From: an uncultured Candidatus Competibacteraceae bacterium
Lineage (GTDB): Bacteria > Pseudomonadota > Gammaproteobacteria > Competibacterales > Competibacteraceae
Length of the DNA: 7,245 bases
NCBI GenBank assembly: GCA_937872125.1
Contig: CALMNY010000245.1
Coordinates: 1 to 7,245 of the forward strand
Direction of reading: 5' to 3'
Shown here: positions 1 to 5,710 of the stretch, one piece after another
Layout of the letters: the number at the start of each line of letters is the position of its first letter
Numbering within the stretch: the first letter of the stretch is position 1
Notes under the pieces: generated by a model
What the model was told of the DNA's origin: nothing
The model's database searches: none
The model's input: the letters and a program-made list of their open reading frames with translations, nothing else
Translations under genes and position numbers: made by a program

Positions 1-54
1 CGGATGCAGATTCACGAGAAAACCGCCTGGATGTTGCGCAGTCTGCTGGGTTGA
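1..54 (+). CDS. C-terminal end of a probable Dps-family ferritin-like protein (partial)
   Basis: The first base opens a reading frame of 17 codons closed by TGA at 52-54; the start lies outside the window. The visible peptide, RMQIHEKTAWMLRSLLG, looks like the C-terminal helix of Dps-type (DNA starvation/stationary phase protection) proteins, many of which end in a HEKxAWMLR-like segment. Full-length Dps proteins are about 150-170 residues, oxidise and store iron in a dodecamer, and protect DNA from peroxide. Only this short tail can be seen, so the call is by resemblance. It converges on the LysR gene, with 71 bp between the two stops. Confidence 0.5.
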   Translation, partial: RMQIHEKTAWMLRSLLG

Positions 55-67
55 GCATCAAGTAGCG

Positions 68-130
68 AGTAGCGAGCGGCGGGCAGCGAATAATAAAGGT
101 CGCTAACCCCCGGCTCACTGGCTCGCTACT
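68..130. terminator. Inverted repeat between two convergent genes, possible bidirectional terminator
   Basis: AGTAGCGAGC at 68-77 pairs perfectly with GCTCGCTACT at 121-130. A smaller nested pair, AGCGA (85-89) with TCGCT (100-104), lies inside it. The left arm is also part of a short tandem repeat, AGTAGCG at 61-67 and again at 68-74. The element sits between the Dps-like stop and the LysR stop, where transcription from both sides should end, and its right arm covers the LysR stop codon. The 43-nt gap between the long arms and the lack of a clear T-run make a canonical intrinsic terminator uncertain. Confidence 0.3.
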
Positions 131-1058
131 TCTCCATCTTGCTGCTCGTAGCTTTGGCCGGGGAACCGGCCAGCACCATTTGCAGCATGTCGAGGAACGC
201 CCGCGTCTTCACCGGCATCAGGCGTCGGCCGGGAAATACCGCCCAAGCCGGGTCAGAAGGCAAATGCCAATCGGGCAGGACGCGACGCAGTTCTCCGCTC
301 CGCACACTGGGCGCCGTAAAGCAGTCAGGAACCGCCGCGATCCCCACCCCGGCGCGCGCCAATCGAATCAGCAACTCCGGGGAATTGGCCGTGGCGCGAC
401 CCGGCGGCGTCCCTTCCCAGCGCCGTTCGCCGCTGATCAGGGTCCAGGCCGCCACCTCGCCTCCGGGTTCGAGCAGGCGCAAGGCCTGATGGTGCACGAG
501 ATCGTCTGGCGATGCCGGATCGCCATATTCAGCCAGATAGCCCGGAGCGGCGTACAGGCCAATCGGCAATAGCGCGATGCGGCGCGCGGCCAGCAGCGCA
601 TCGTCGGGCAGCGCGCCCATGCGCAAGGCGATATCGAAACTTTCCCCCAGTAAATCCACTCGTCGCGGCGACAAATCCAGTTCCAGCGTCACTTCCGGAT
701 GGAGCGTGATAAACGCCGCCACCATGTCGGCCAGCAGCAGGTTGGCGAAATCGCTCGGCATGGACACCCGCAACCGCCCGCTTGGTCGCGCCTGGCGGTG
801 CTCGGCCAGCGCCCGCGCTGCATCTACTTCCACCGCCACCTGGCGGGCGTGCTCCAGCAACTGTTCCCCGAAGTCGGTCAGGGTGAGGCGACGGGTGGTG
901 CGCAGCATCAGGCGCTCACCCAGCCGCTCCTCCAACAGCGCAATGCGGCGCGATACCGTGGATTTGGGCAAACCGAGCCGGTCGGCGGCGCGGCTGAAAC
1001 TGCCGACTTCCGCAACGCGGGCAAAGATCAACAGGTCATTAGGTTCAAATTGTTCCAT
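126..1058 (-). CDS. LysR-family transcriptional regulator
   Basis: A 310-residue protein of normal LysR length. An N-terminal winged helix-turn-helix spans about residues 6-66; the stretch GSFSRAADRLGLPKSTVSRR is the recognition region and LTLTDFGEQLLEHA starts the linker helix. An effector-binding domain of periplasmic-binding-protein fold follows from about residue 93 to 295. The HTH sequence and the LPIGLYAAPGYLAEYG stretch resemble the large group of LysR proteins that sit next to oxidoreductase or quinone-stress genes. It is transcribed divergently from azoR with a 95-bp gap, so it probably regulates azoR-pirin and itself; the inducer cannot be read from sequence. The ATG start is well placed for the HTH, though no strong ribosome binding site precedes it. 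Family assignment is secure, target assignment is inferred from position. Confidence 0.95.
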   Translation of the reverse strand: MEQFEPNDLLIFARVAEVGSFSRAADRLGLPKSTVSRRIALLEERLGERLMLRTTRRLTLTDFGEQLLEHARQVAVEVDAARALAEHRQARPSGRLRVSMPSDFANLLLADMVAAFITLHPEVTLELDLSPRRVDLLGESFDIALRMGALPDDALLAARRIALLPIGLYAAPGYLAEYGDPASPDDLVHHQALRLLEPGGEVAAWTLISGERRWEGTPPGRATANSPELLIRLARAGVGIAAVPDCFTAPSVRSGELRRVLPDWHLPSDPAWAVFPGRRLMPVKTRAFLDMLQMVLAGSPAKATSSKMEK

Positions 1059-1063
1059 GATCG

Positions 1064-1077
1064 GGATAATGTTATCC
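1064..1077. promoter_or_regulatory. Inverted repeat next to the LysR start, candidate operator
   Basis: GGATAA (1064-1069) and TTATCC (1072-1077) form perfect 6-bp arms around a 2-bp centre, only 6 bp upstream of the LysR ATG. The 7-mer GTTATCC at 1071-1077 recurs at 1127-1133, 56 bp away, close to azoR. Two equal half-sites at both ends of a divergent spacer would suit a LysR tetramer controlling both promoters. Binding is inferred; no consensus is known to me for this regulator. Confidence 0.35.
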
Positions 1078-1120
1078 GATTTAGCGGCTTTTATTCCTTT
1101 TTCGACATCAATAAAGTAGC

Positions 1121-1145
1121 CCTCAGGTTATCCATCACGCTGAGG
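1121..1145 (+). promoter_or_regulatory. Hairpin overlapping the azoR ribosome binding site
   Basis: CCTCAG (1121-1126) is complementary to CTGAGG (1140-1145), with a 13-nt loop containing the second GTTATCC copy. The right arm contains most of the azoR Shine-Dalgarno sequence GAGGA (1142-1146). If the transcript starts upstream of 1121, this stem would hide the ribosome binding site. A weak -35-like TCGACA is at 1102-1107, but a matching -10 (GGTTAT, 1126-1131) would start transcription inside the hairpin and remove the left arm, so the effect depends on the true transcription start. Confidence 0.3.
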
Positions 1146-1153
1146 ACATCATA

Positions 1154-1753
1154 ATGAACATCCTGCAAATCAACGCCAGCGCCCGCCGGGAAGGCGGCAA
1201 TTCCACCCGCATCGCCGACGCCATCGTGGCTCGCCTGCAAGCAGCGAATCCGGACGCCAGGCTCACAGTACGCGATCTGGCGACTGATCCCCACCCGATG
1301 CTCGACGAGGCTACGCTCAGCGCCCTGTTCACACCGGCCGAGCAACGCACCCCGGCCCAGGCCGCGCGGGTGGCGCTCGACGACGCGCTGATCGCCGAGG
1401 TCCAGGTGACCGACGTGCTCGTGCTGGGTGTACCGATGTACAACTTCGGCATTCCGGCCCAGTTAAAGAACTGGTTTGACGCCATCACCCGCGCCGGCGT
1501 CACCTTCCGCTACACCGAAAGTGGACCAGAGGGGTTCCTCACGGGCAAGAAGGTCTACGTGGCGCTGGCGCGCGGCGGCCGCTACCGGGGCACGGAGAAC
1601 GATACCCAGACGCCGTATTTGAAACTGATTCTCGGGTTTCTCGGCATGACCGACGTGCATTTTATCTATGCGGAAGGCTTGAACATGGGTCCGGAAGCGA
1701 CCCGGCAGGGCTTTGCCGAAGCGGAAGCCGACATGGCGGCGGCGCTGGCCTGA
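1154..1753 (+). CDS. azoR: FMN-dependent NADH-azoreductase (AzoR/AcpD family)
   Basis: A 199-residue flavodoxin-fold protein, matching the usual length of AzoR (about 200). AzoR is a cytoplasmic homodimer that binds FMN and reduces quinones and azo dyes with NAD(P)H, chiefly a two-electron quinone reductase against electrophile and thiol stress. Signatures include an N-terminal phosphate-binding stretch ([12 protein letters not shown], about residues 7-18), the flavin-site PMYNF at 94-98, the family hallmark [15 protein letters not shown], and ARGG at 139-142, where E. coli AzoR has SRGG. The ATG follows GAGGA (1142-1146) at 7 nt. It diverges from the LysR gene and precedes the pirin gene by 50 bp in the same direction, so a two-gene unit is likely. 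Family is certain; the physiological substrate is not. Confidence 0.95.
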   Translation: MNILQINASARREGGNSTRIADAIVARLQAANPDARLTVRDLATDPHPMLDEATLSALFTPAEQRTPAQAARVALDDALIAEVQVTDVLVLGVPMYNFGIPAQLKNWFDAITRAGVTFRYTESGPEGFLTGKKVYVALARGGRYRGTENDTQTPYLKLILGFLGMTDVHFIYAEGLNMGPEATRQGFAEAEADMAAALA

Positions 1754-1766
1754 GTTTCAATCCCCC

Positions 1767-1783
1767 GGGCGCGTCCTGCGCCC
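1767..1783 (+). other. Intercistronic hairpin between azoR and the pirin gene
   Basis: GGGCGC (1767-1772) pairs with GCGCCC (1778-1783) around a 5-nt loop, 14 bp after the azoR stop. No T-run follows, and the pirin ribosome binding site comes directly after, so it is more likely an RNA stability or partial attenuation element than a full terminator. Confidence 0.4.
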
Positions 1784-1803
1784 TGACTCCTGGAGTGAAT
1801 CCA

Positions 1804-2676
1804 ATGACGCAATCCACCTTGATCATCGGGCCGATTCACCATCCTCGCACTGTGGAGCGGCTGGTGGTCGGCAAGGCGACGTCCGACGGCGCCGGCGTGA
1901 AACTGACCCGCGTACTCGCACAGTCGCTCCAGCGCCGGCTGGACCCTTTCCTGATGCTCGATGCCTTCGGCAGTCATAACCCCGAAGACTACATCGCCGG
2001 TTTTCCCGACCATCCCCACCGAGGGTTCGAGACCATTACCTACATGATTGCCGGACGCATGCGCCACCGCGACAGCGCAGGCCATGAAGGTCTGCTCGAG
2101 AACGGTGGCGTACAGTGGATGACGGCGGGTCGCGGGGTAATCCATTCCGAGATTCCGCAGCAGGAAGAGGGGGTGATGGAAGGCTTCCAGCTCTGGCTGA
2201 ACCTGCCCGCCCGCGACAAGATGACCGCGCCCTGGTATCGCGATTTCGCCGCCGCCGAGTTGCCGCATTTCGTGACCGATGCCGGCGTGGCAGCGACGGT
2301 GATCGCTGGCGAGAGCCACGGCGTTACCGGCGCCGTGACGCGCGCGGCGACCGCGCCGCTGTATCTGGACCTGCATCTGCCCGCTGGCGCGTGCTTTGCC
2401 CAGCCGCTGCCGGCGGAGCATAACGCTTTCGTTTACGTCTATCGCGGCGAAATCGGCATTGCCGGCAGCCCGGTTTCGGCCCAGCATTTGGCGATCCTCG
2501 CCAATGACGCGCAGGCCGACGGCGTGGTGATCGAAGCTGCGACCGATGCGAAAGTGTTGCTGATCGCCGGGCGGCCGCTGAACGAGCCGATCGCGCAGTA
2601 CGGCCCGTTTGTGATGAACACGGAGCAGGAAATCTATCAGACCCTGAATGACTTCCGCGATGGACGCCTGGCCTGA
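1804..2676 (+). CDS. Pirin-family bicupin protein
   Basis: A 290-residue two-cupin protein of normal pirin length. Metal ligands of the N-terminal cupin can be placed from the conserved HPHRGFET motif (H70, H72) and HSE (H114, E116), equivalent to H56, H58, H101 and E103 of human pirin, so an iron-binding site is probably intact. The surrounding GGVQWMTAGRGVIHSE and GFQLWLNLP stretches are typical of the family. Some bacterial pirins, such as E. coli YhhW, have quercetinase (flavonol dioxygenase) activity; others bind metabolic enzymes. The role here is probably linked to quinone or phenolic stress, given azoR upstream. The ATG at 1804 is chosen because GGAG (1792-1795) lies 8 nt before it; an in-frame GTG at 1795 overlaps that site and is unlikely. 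Confidence 0.93.
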   Translation: MTQSTLIIGPIHHPRTVERLVVGKATSDGAGVKLTRVLAQSLQRRLDPFLMLDAFGSHNPEDYIAGFPDHPHRGFETITYMIAGRMRHRDSAGHEGLLENGGVQWMTAGRGVIHSEIPQQEEGVMEGFQLWLNLPARDKMTAPWYRDFAAAELPHFVTDAGVAATVIAGESHGVTGAVTRAATAPLYLDLHLPAGACFAQPLPAEHNAFVYVYRGEIGIAGSPVSAQHLAILANDAQADGVVIEAATDAKVLLIAGRPLNEPIAQYGPFVMNTEQEIYQTLNDFRDGRLA

Positions 2677-2678
2677 TG

Positions 2679-2784
2679 CCTTCATGGCGAGGTTATTGCT
2701 CTCGGTGGCGCCGCTGGTCAAGATCGCCTTGTCCCGCTGGGGCGTGACCACGGCGGCCACCTGATCCCCAGCACGTGACGCCAC
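2679..2784 (-). pseudogene. Remnant of a NifS/IscS-type cysteine desulfurase
   Basis: Read on the minus strand, this gives a peptide containing DQVAAVV, KAILTSGATESNNLAMK and a short linker, which matches the FTSGATESNNLAIKG block and the helix before it in class V aminotransferase-fold cysteine desulfurases. Intact proteins are about 400 residues; only about 33 codons from the N-terminal third survive. The similarity stops where the frame runs antisense into the pirin 3' end, 3 bp after the pirin stop. Upstream on the minus strand another frame reads MMMPLLEAI and HVLG, possibly a decayed and frameshifted part of the preceding region, but this is weak. Active-site lysine and cysteine regions are absent, so it is non-functional. 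Confidence 0.6.
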
Positions 2785-2956
2785 GCCGGTTGGGTAAAAG
2801 GCGCGGCAAACGGTGCCCAGATGGCTATAATCGCTTCCAGCAGAGGCATCATCATCGGCGTGTCCTCATTTATGGGTTTGGCCACCCGCGAAGGATACTC
2901 CCTGGATGTTTTTGCCGACTTCCCCCTCGCGTCAAAACCTCAAGATGGCCAAAGTC
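2785..2956 (+). promoter_or_regulatory. Region upstream of the TRIC gene with a TATAAT match
   Basis: No convincing gene is seen here. A perfect TATAAT lies at 2826-2831, but no good -35 box is found 16-18 bp upstream, and the spacing to the proposed GTG start (2969) would give a leader of about 130 nt. The stretch may also contain further decayed cysteine desulfurase sequence on the other strand. Promoter assignment is tentative. Confidence 0.25.
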
Positions 2957-2960
2957 GAGG
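2957..2960 (+). promoter_or_regulatory. Ribosome binding site deciding the TRIC start
   Basis: GAGG lies 8 nt before the GTG at 2969. The alternative ATG at 2945 has no purine-rich site at useful distance; the ATG at 2906 has AAGGA (2891-2895) 10 nt upstream but would add 21 residues not expected in the family. Confidence 0.6.
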
Positions 2961-2968
2961 TAAGGTAC

Positions 2969-3574
2969 GTGCTCTTGTATTACCTTGATCTTACAGGTGT
3001 TGCAGTTTTTGCTGTGAGCGGAGTGCTTGCCGCACGTGATCGTCATTTAGACCTCTTCGGCGTCATCGTTGTCGCAGCGATCACCGCTGTTGGTGGAGGC
3101 ACTCTTCGCGATCTCCTGTTGGATCGCCACCCGATTTTCTGGGTCACCGATAGCTGGTACCTGGCCGTCATCATCGTATCCGCCCTCGCCACGGTCGCAT
3201 ACGTCCGGGTACGGCCACCGCCAGACACCCTGCTCTTGGTAGCTGATGCTTTGGGACTGGCGCTTTTTGCGGTCTCTGGCGCTCAAATCGCGGAAGCAGC
3301 ACAGTGCCCACCGCTCATCGTGGTGCTGATGGGGACGATGACCGGCGTTACCGGAGGCGCCCTGAGAGATGTCATTACGGCGCAGATACCGCTTATCTTG
3401 CGGCGGGAGATTTACGCTACGGCTGCCATCGCAGGGATCGTAGCGTATCTCGCCTTGCATGCGTTCGGGATGCCACGTACACCGGCATTTGTAATCGGAA
3501 TGATTTTCGTGGTGGCGCTGCGGTTGCTTGCTATCCGGTGGAGTTTGCATCTGCCTGTGTTTCGCAAGTCTTAA
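2969..3574 (+). CDS. TRIC/YadS-family (UPF0126) inner-membrane channel protein
   Basis: With the GTG start the protein has 201 residues (E. coli YadS is close to 207) and begins MLLYYLDLTGVAVFAVSG, as family members do. It is a hydrophobic protein of about seven membrane helices built from two three-helix repeats. Each repeat carries the family's glycine-rich motif followed by Arg-Asp: AVGGGTLRD (R47, D48) and GVTGGALRD (R133, D134). FWVTD, IPLILRREIYATA and the C-terminal RLLAIRWSLHLPVF are further hallmarks. Prokaryotic TRIC homologues form trimeric cation channels, mainly for potassium or sodium; the transport role here is inferred. Codon use is more AT-rich at third positions than in the flanking genes, which suggests a different origin. 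In-frame ATGs at 2906 and 2945 would extend the N-terminus without family support. Confidence 0.9.
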   Translation: MLLYYLDLTGVAVFAVSGVLAARDRHLDLFGVIVVAAITAVGGGTLRDLLLDRHPIFWVTDSWYLAVIIVSALATVAYVRVRPPPDTLLLVADALGLALFAVSGAQIAEAAQCPPLIVVLMGTMTGVTGGALRDVITAQIPLILRREIYATAAIAGIVAYLALHAFGMPRTPAFVIGMIFVVALRLLAIRWSLHLPVFRKS

Positions 3575-3603
3575 GACTGTATAAAAATCAACTCTAAATT
3601 TGT

Positions 3604-3714
3604 ATGACTGTGGATTCGGTCTCCAGCCGGGTTGATCGGTCGAAAGCCAGATGGAGACCGGACCCGCAGAAAATTTCGGCTCTTCGGGAATCCCGGAATA
3701 AGATAGTTGTTTAA
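3604..3714 (+). other. 36-codon open frame resembling the start of an XRE-type regulator
   Basis: ATG at 3604 opens 36 codons to TAA at 3712-3714. The C-terminal half contains RWRPDPQKISALRESRN, similar to the segment that precedes the helix-turn-helix in some XRE-family regulators (W-R-P-x-x-x-x-I-x-A-L-R-E-S). The frame stops where the helix-turn-helix should begin, so if related it is a decayed fragment. It has no ribosome binding site, and it overlaps the inverted repeat at 3617-3660, which constrains its sequence. It may be chance. Confidence 0.2.
3617..3660. repeat. Perfect 9-bp inverted repeat between the TRIC gene and the MoxR operon
   Basis: CGGTCTCCA (3617-3625) and TGGAGACCG (3652-3660) are exact inverted copies around a 26-nt interval. 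The interval itself has GC-rich short pairings. No T-run follows on either strand. It is the strongest secondary structure in the gene-free 3575-3795 stretch. It could be a TRIC transcript end, a regulator site or part of an RNA. A second small stem, CGGG-AAT-CCCG, is at 3685-3695, and a 12-bp palindrome AGTCTTAAGACT (3567-3578) overlaps the TRIC stop codon. Confidence 0.45.
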
Positions 3715-3738
3715 AAACAATAAAATGAGTTGTTAATA
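3707..3738 (+). promoter_or_regulatory. AT-rich promoter-like stretch upstream of the three-gene operon
   Basis: TTGTTT (3707-3712) and AAACAA (3715-3720) form an inverted repeat with a 2-bp centre, followed by TAAAAT (3721-3726, five of six matches to a -10 box) and a second TTGTT (3730-3734). No textbook -35/-10 spacing is present, so the start point cannot be fixed. This is the most AT-rich stretch before the operon and the likeliest place for its promoter. Confidence 0.3.
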
Positions 3739-3795
3739 CCAGGAAGCACCAAAGAGCTGTAATTCACAGACGAACCCTTTGAGCGACCTATCGCC

Positions 3796-4617
3796 ATGCC
3801 CCGAGGCGGCTATACCAAAGTTGCGCAGCAACACGCACAAACGACGCCGGGCTGGGTAGTCCCCGACAGCGCGCCGAAAGAGTGGATCGAGCGGGTGATC
3901 AAGCCACTGCTGGCGGAGGTCACGACGCCGCCGCCCCGGTTCGAACCGCACTATGAGCAGCGCCATCAGGTTCTCCCGTCCGCGGCGTCCAAGGACCGCC
4001 GGGTGCGGTTGATCGGCTGGATTCATCTGGCGGTTGCCGCCAACCCCGATGCCTACTCGGCGCGTTCGTATCCGCGCGCGCAGCGTTCGCTGATGGCGCC
4101 GCTGTATTGGGTCAGCGCGCCTGGCGTGGGCCAGCAGGTCGCCATCGCCCCGCAACTGATCGGCGCGTATAGCTATTACTATGACCACGCCAGCCTGGAA
4201 GACCTGCGCTATCTGGCGGGCCCGGAAGCCCTGCGGGCCTTGCTCGAGGCGCTGCTGGAACAGTTGCGGCAGCAGGCCTTTAATGACCAGAAAGTCAACA
4301 AGGTGCGGAATCTGCAAACCCAGGCGGTGCAGGCCCAACTCCGGCAGATCGCCAATGAAGAACGGTTTGCGTTCCATGTGACCACTACGGCGCGCCTGAT
4401 TCGAATCGCGGTGCGGCTGGATGGCAACAACCAACTGACGATCTCGGTGCCTTTCAGCGAATTCGAGAACGCCCTGCCGCAATTGCGCGAGACGGTAATT
4501 CATCTGCGGGCGCTGTATCAGCGCCGGATTCACTTCAGGACGCATCAGTGCCCGTATGGATCCAGCCCGTGGATCGAACCGGATCCCGCGCCGCCCACCT
4601 CCCCGGAGGCAACCTGA
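3796..4617 (+). CDS. Unrecognised protein, first gene of a MoxR-VWA operon
   Basis: A 273-residue protein that I do not recognise. No signal peptide or membrane segment is visible, so it is probably cytoplasmic. The N-terminal half (about 1-130) is mixed, with aromatic-rich patches (RLIGWIHLAV, APLYWV, IGAYSYYYDH). Residues 133-160 form a leucine-rich helix (LEDLRYLAGPEALRALLEAL), followed by a glutamine-rich helix to about 190. Residues 191-220 look like two beta strands (FAFHVTTTARLIRIAVRL, QLTISVPF), then another helix. The C-terminus is proline-rich and probably disordered. The ATG is the only start after the preceding in-frame stop; its ribosome binding site is weak. It ends directly against the GTG of the ATPase gene, so the two are translationally coupled. 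By position it is likely a partner, adaptor or substrate of the ATPase-VWA pair; this is inference. Confidence 0.85.
   Translation: MPRGGYTKVAQQHAQTTPGWVVPDSAPKEWIERVIKPLLAEVTTPPPRFEPHYEQRHQVLPSAASKDRRVRLIGWIHLAVAANPDAYSARSYPRAQRSLMAPLYWVSAPGVGQQVAIAPQLIGAYSYYYDHASLEDLRYLAGPEALRALLEALLEQLRQQAFNDQKVNKVRNLQTQAVQAQLRQIANEERFAFHVTTTARLIRIAVRLDGNNQLTISVPFSEFENALPQLRETVIHLRALYQRRIHFRTHQCPYGSSPWIEPDPAPPTSPEAT
4605..4609 (+). promoter_or_regulatory. Ribosome binding site for the GTG start of the ATPase gene
   Basis: GGAGG lies 8 nt before the GTG at 4618, inside the end of the upstream coding region. It supports this GTG as the start and indicates coupled translation. Confidence 0.75.
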
Positions 4618-5706
4618 GTGCCCATTCGTCTCGACGCCCACGAACTCGTGGCGGTGCTGAAACTGACCCCCGCGCACCAGAACATCATGGTGGTCGGCAA
4701 ACACGGCATCGGCAAATCCGAGCTGATCCGCGACTTTTACACGCAACAGGGCTTGCCGGTCGAATCCTTCTTCCTCGGTCAGATGAGTGATCCTGGCGAT
4801 CTGATCGGGCTGATGCACAAGGATGAACAAACCGGGCGCTCGGTATTTCTGCCGCCCTACTGGTGGCCGCTGAGTCAGGCGCCGATGGTCCTGTTTCTGG
4901 ACGAACTCAACCGGGCGCGGCCCGAAATCCTCCAGGCGGTCTACGATTTGGCGCTGAATCGGCGACTGGCGGGCAAATCCCTGCCGCCGGGCAGCCGGGT
5001 GGTGGCGGCGATCAATCATGGCGATGAATATCAACTGACCGAGCTGGACCCGGCCCTGGTGTCGCGCTTCAATCTGTACGAATTCACCCCGACCGTCGAA
5101 GACTGGCTGTTGTGGGCCAGGGCGAAGGGCCTGGACAGCCGGGTAACCGATTTCATTCAGGAACAGCCCTTTCATCTGGATGGCGCCCGCACTGCCGAGG
5201 ATCTGGCAGGATTTTCCGATCTCAGCAAAATGCCGGATCGGCGGGCCTGGGTCCGGGTCGCCGAGTTCATCCAGCCTCATCCGGCGCTGGAGGCGCTGCA
5301 CGTCAAGGCCATTGCCGGCATGGTGGGCACAGCGGCGGCCATCGCGCTCCAGCAGTATCTGGGAGCGACGCAGCAGGTGGCCCCGGAACAGGTGCTGCGG
5401 CATTGGCGTGATCATCAGGCCCAGGTGAAAAAGCTCGCGCTGCACGAACTGATCCAGTTGAACGAGCGCCTGCTGCTCTGGTTGCACGGCCTGGCGCAAC
5501 CCATCCCCGCCGCGGACGCCAAGACCTTTCTGGCCAATCTGCTCGCCTATCTCAAAATGCTGAAAGCCGCGCGCCACAATGAGGCCCTCGCTCATTTCGC
5601 CTCGCTGCTGGAAAATCCCAAGTTCGCCCGCGCCATGGCCATCTGTTCGGGATCGGTCGAGATTCTGACGCTGCTGACCGATTACATCGCCGGAATCAAG
5701 GGGTGA
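4618..5706 (+). CDS. MoxR-type AAA+ ATPase
   Basis: A 362-residue AAA+ protein. Walker A is GKHGIGKS at 27-34, Walker B is VLFLDE with D95 and E96, sensor 1 is N133 in AAINHGDEYQ, and the probable arginine finger is R150 in DPALVSRF. The ELNRARPEILQAVYDL stretch after Walker B and the sensor-1 region are typical of MoxR/CobS-like ATPases. All catalytic residues are present, so it should hydrolyse ATP, probably as a hexameric ring. MoxR ATPases act as chaperone-like remodelling machines together with a VWA protein (RavA-ViaA, CobS-CobT, NorQ-NorD), and a VWA gene follows 4 bp downstream. The C-terminal part (about 200-362) is helical and less conserved, probably the lid plus a partner-binding extension. 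It starts with GTG immediately after the upstream stop. The client is unknown. Confidence 0.93.
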   Translation: MPIRLDAHELVAVLKLTPAHQNIMVVGKHGIGKSELIRDFYTQQGLPVESFFLGQMSDPGDLIGLMHKDEQTGRSVFLPPYWWPLSQAPMVLFLDELNRARPEILQAVYDLALNRRLAGKSLPPGSRVVAAINHGDEYQLTELDPALVSRFNLYEFTPTVEDWLLWARAKGLDSRVTDFIQEQPFHLDGARTAEDLAGFSDLSKMPDRRAWVRVAEFIQPHPALEALHVKAIAGMVGTAAAIALQQYLGATQQVAPEQVLRHWRDHQAQVKKLALHELIQLNERLLLWLHGLAQPIPAADAKTFLANLLAYLKMLKAARHNEALAHFASLLENPKFARAMAICSGSVEILTLLTDYIAGIKG

Positions 5707-5710
5707 GGCC

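Noticed and set aside
577..1154. Long plus-strand frames opposite the LysR gene
   Set aside because: They are Ser/Arg/Ala-rich with no recognisable domain, while the minus-strand frame encodes a complete LysR protein.
1666..2784. A 372-codon minus-strand frame antisense to the pirin gene
   Set aside because: Only its first 33 or so codons (outside pirin) show family similarity, to cysteine desulfurase. The rest is a shadow of the pirin gene, which has intact metal-ligand motifs.
2775..2963. A 62-codon plus-strand frame in the pirin-TRIC gap
   Set aside because: It has a GTG start with no ribosome binding site, Arg-rich composition and no similarity I recognise. It overlaps the TRIC translation start region.
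3685..3695. Small stem CGGG-AAT-CCCG as an intrinsic terminator
   Set aside because: The stem is only 4 bp with a 3-nt loop, and no T-run follows on either strand.
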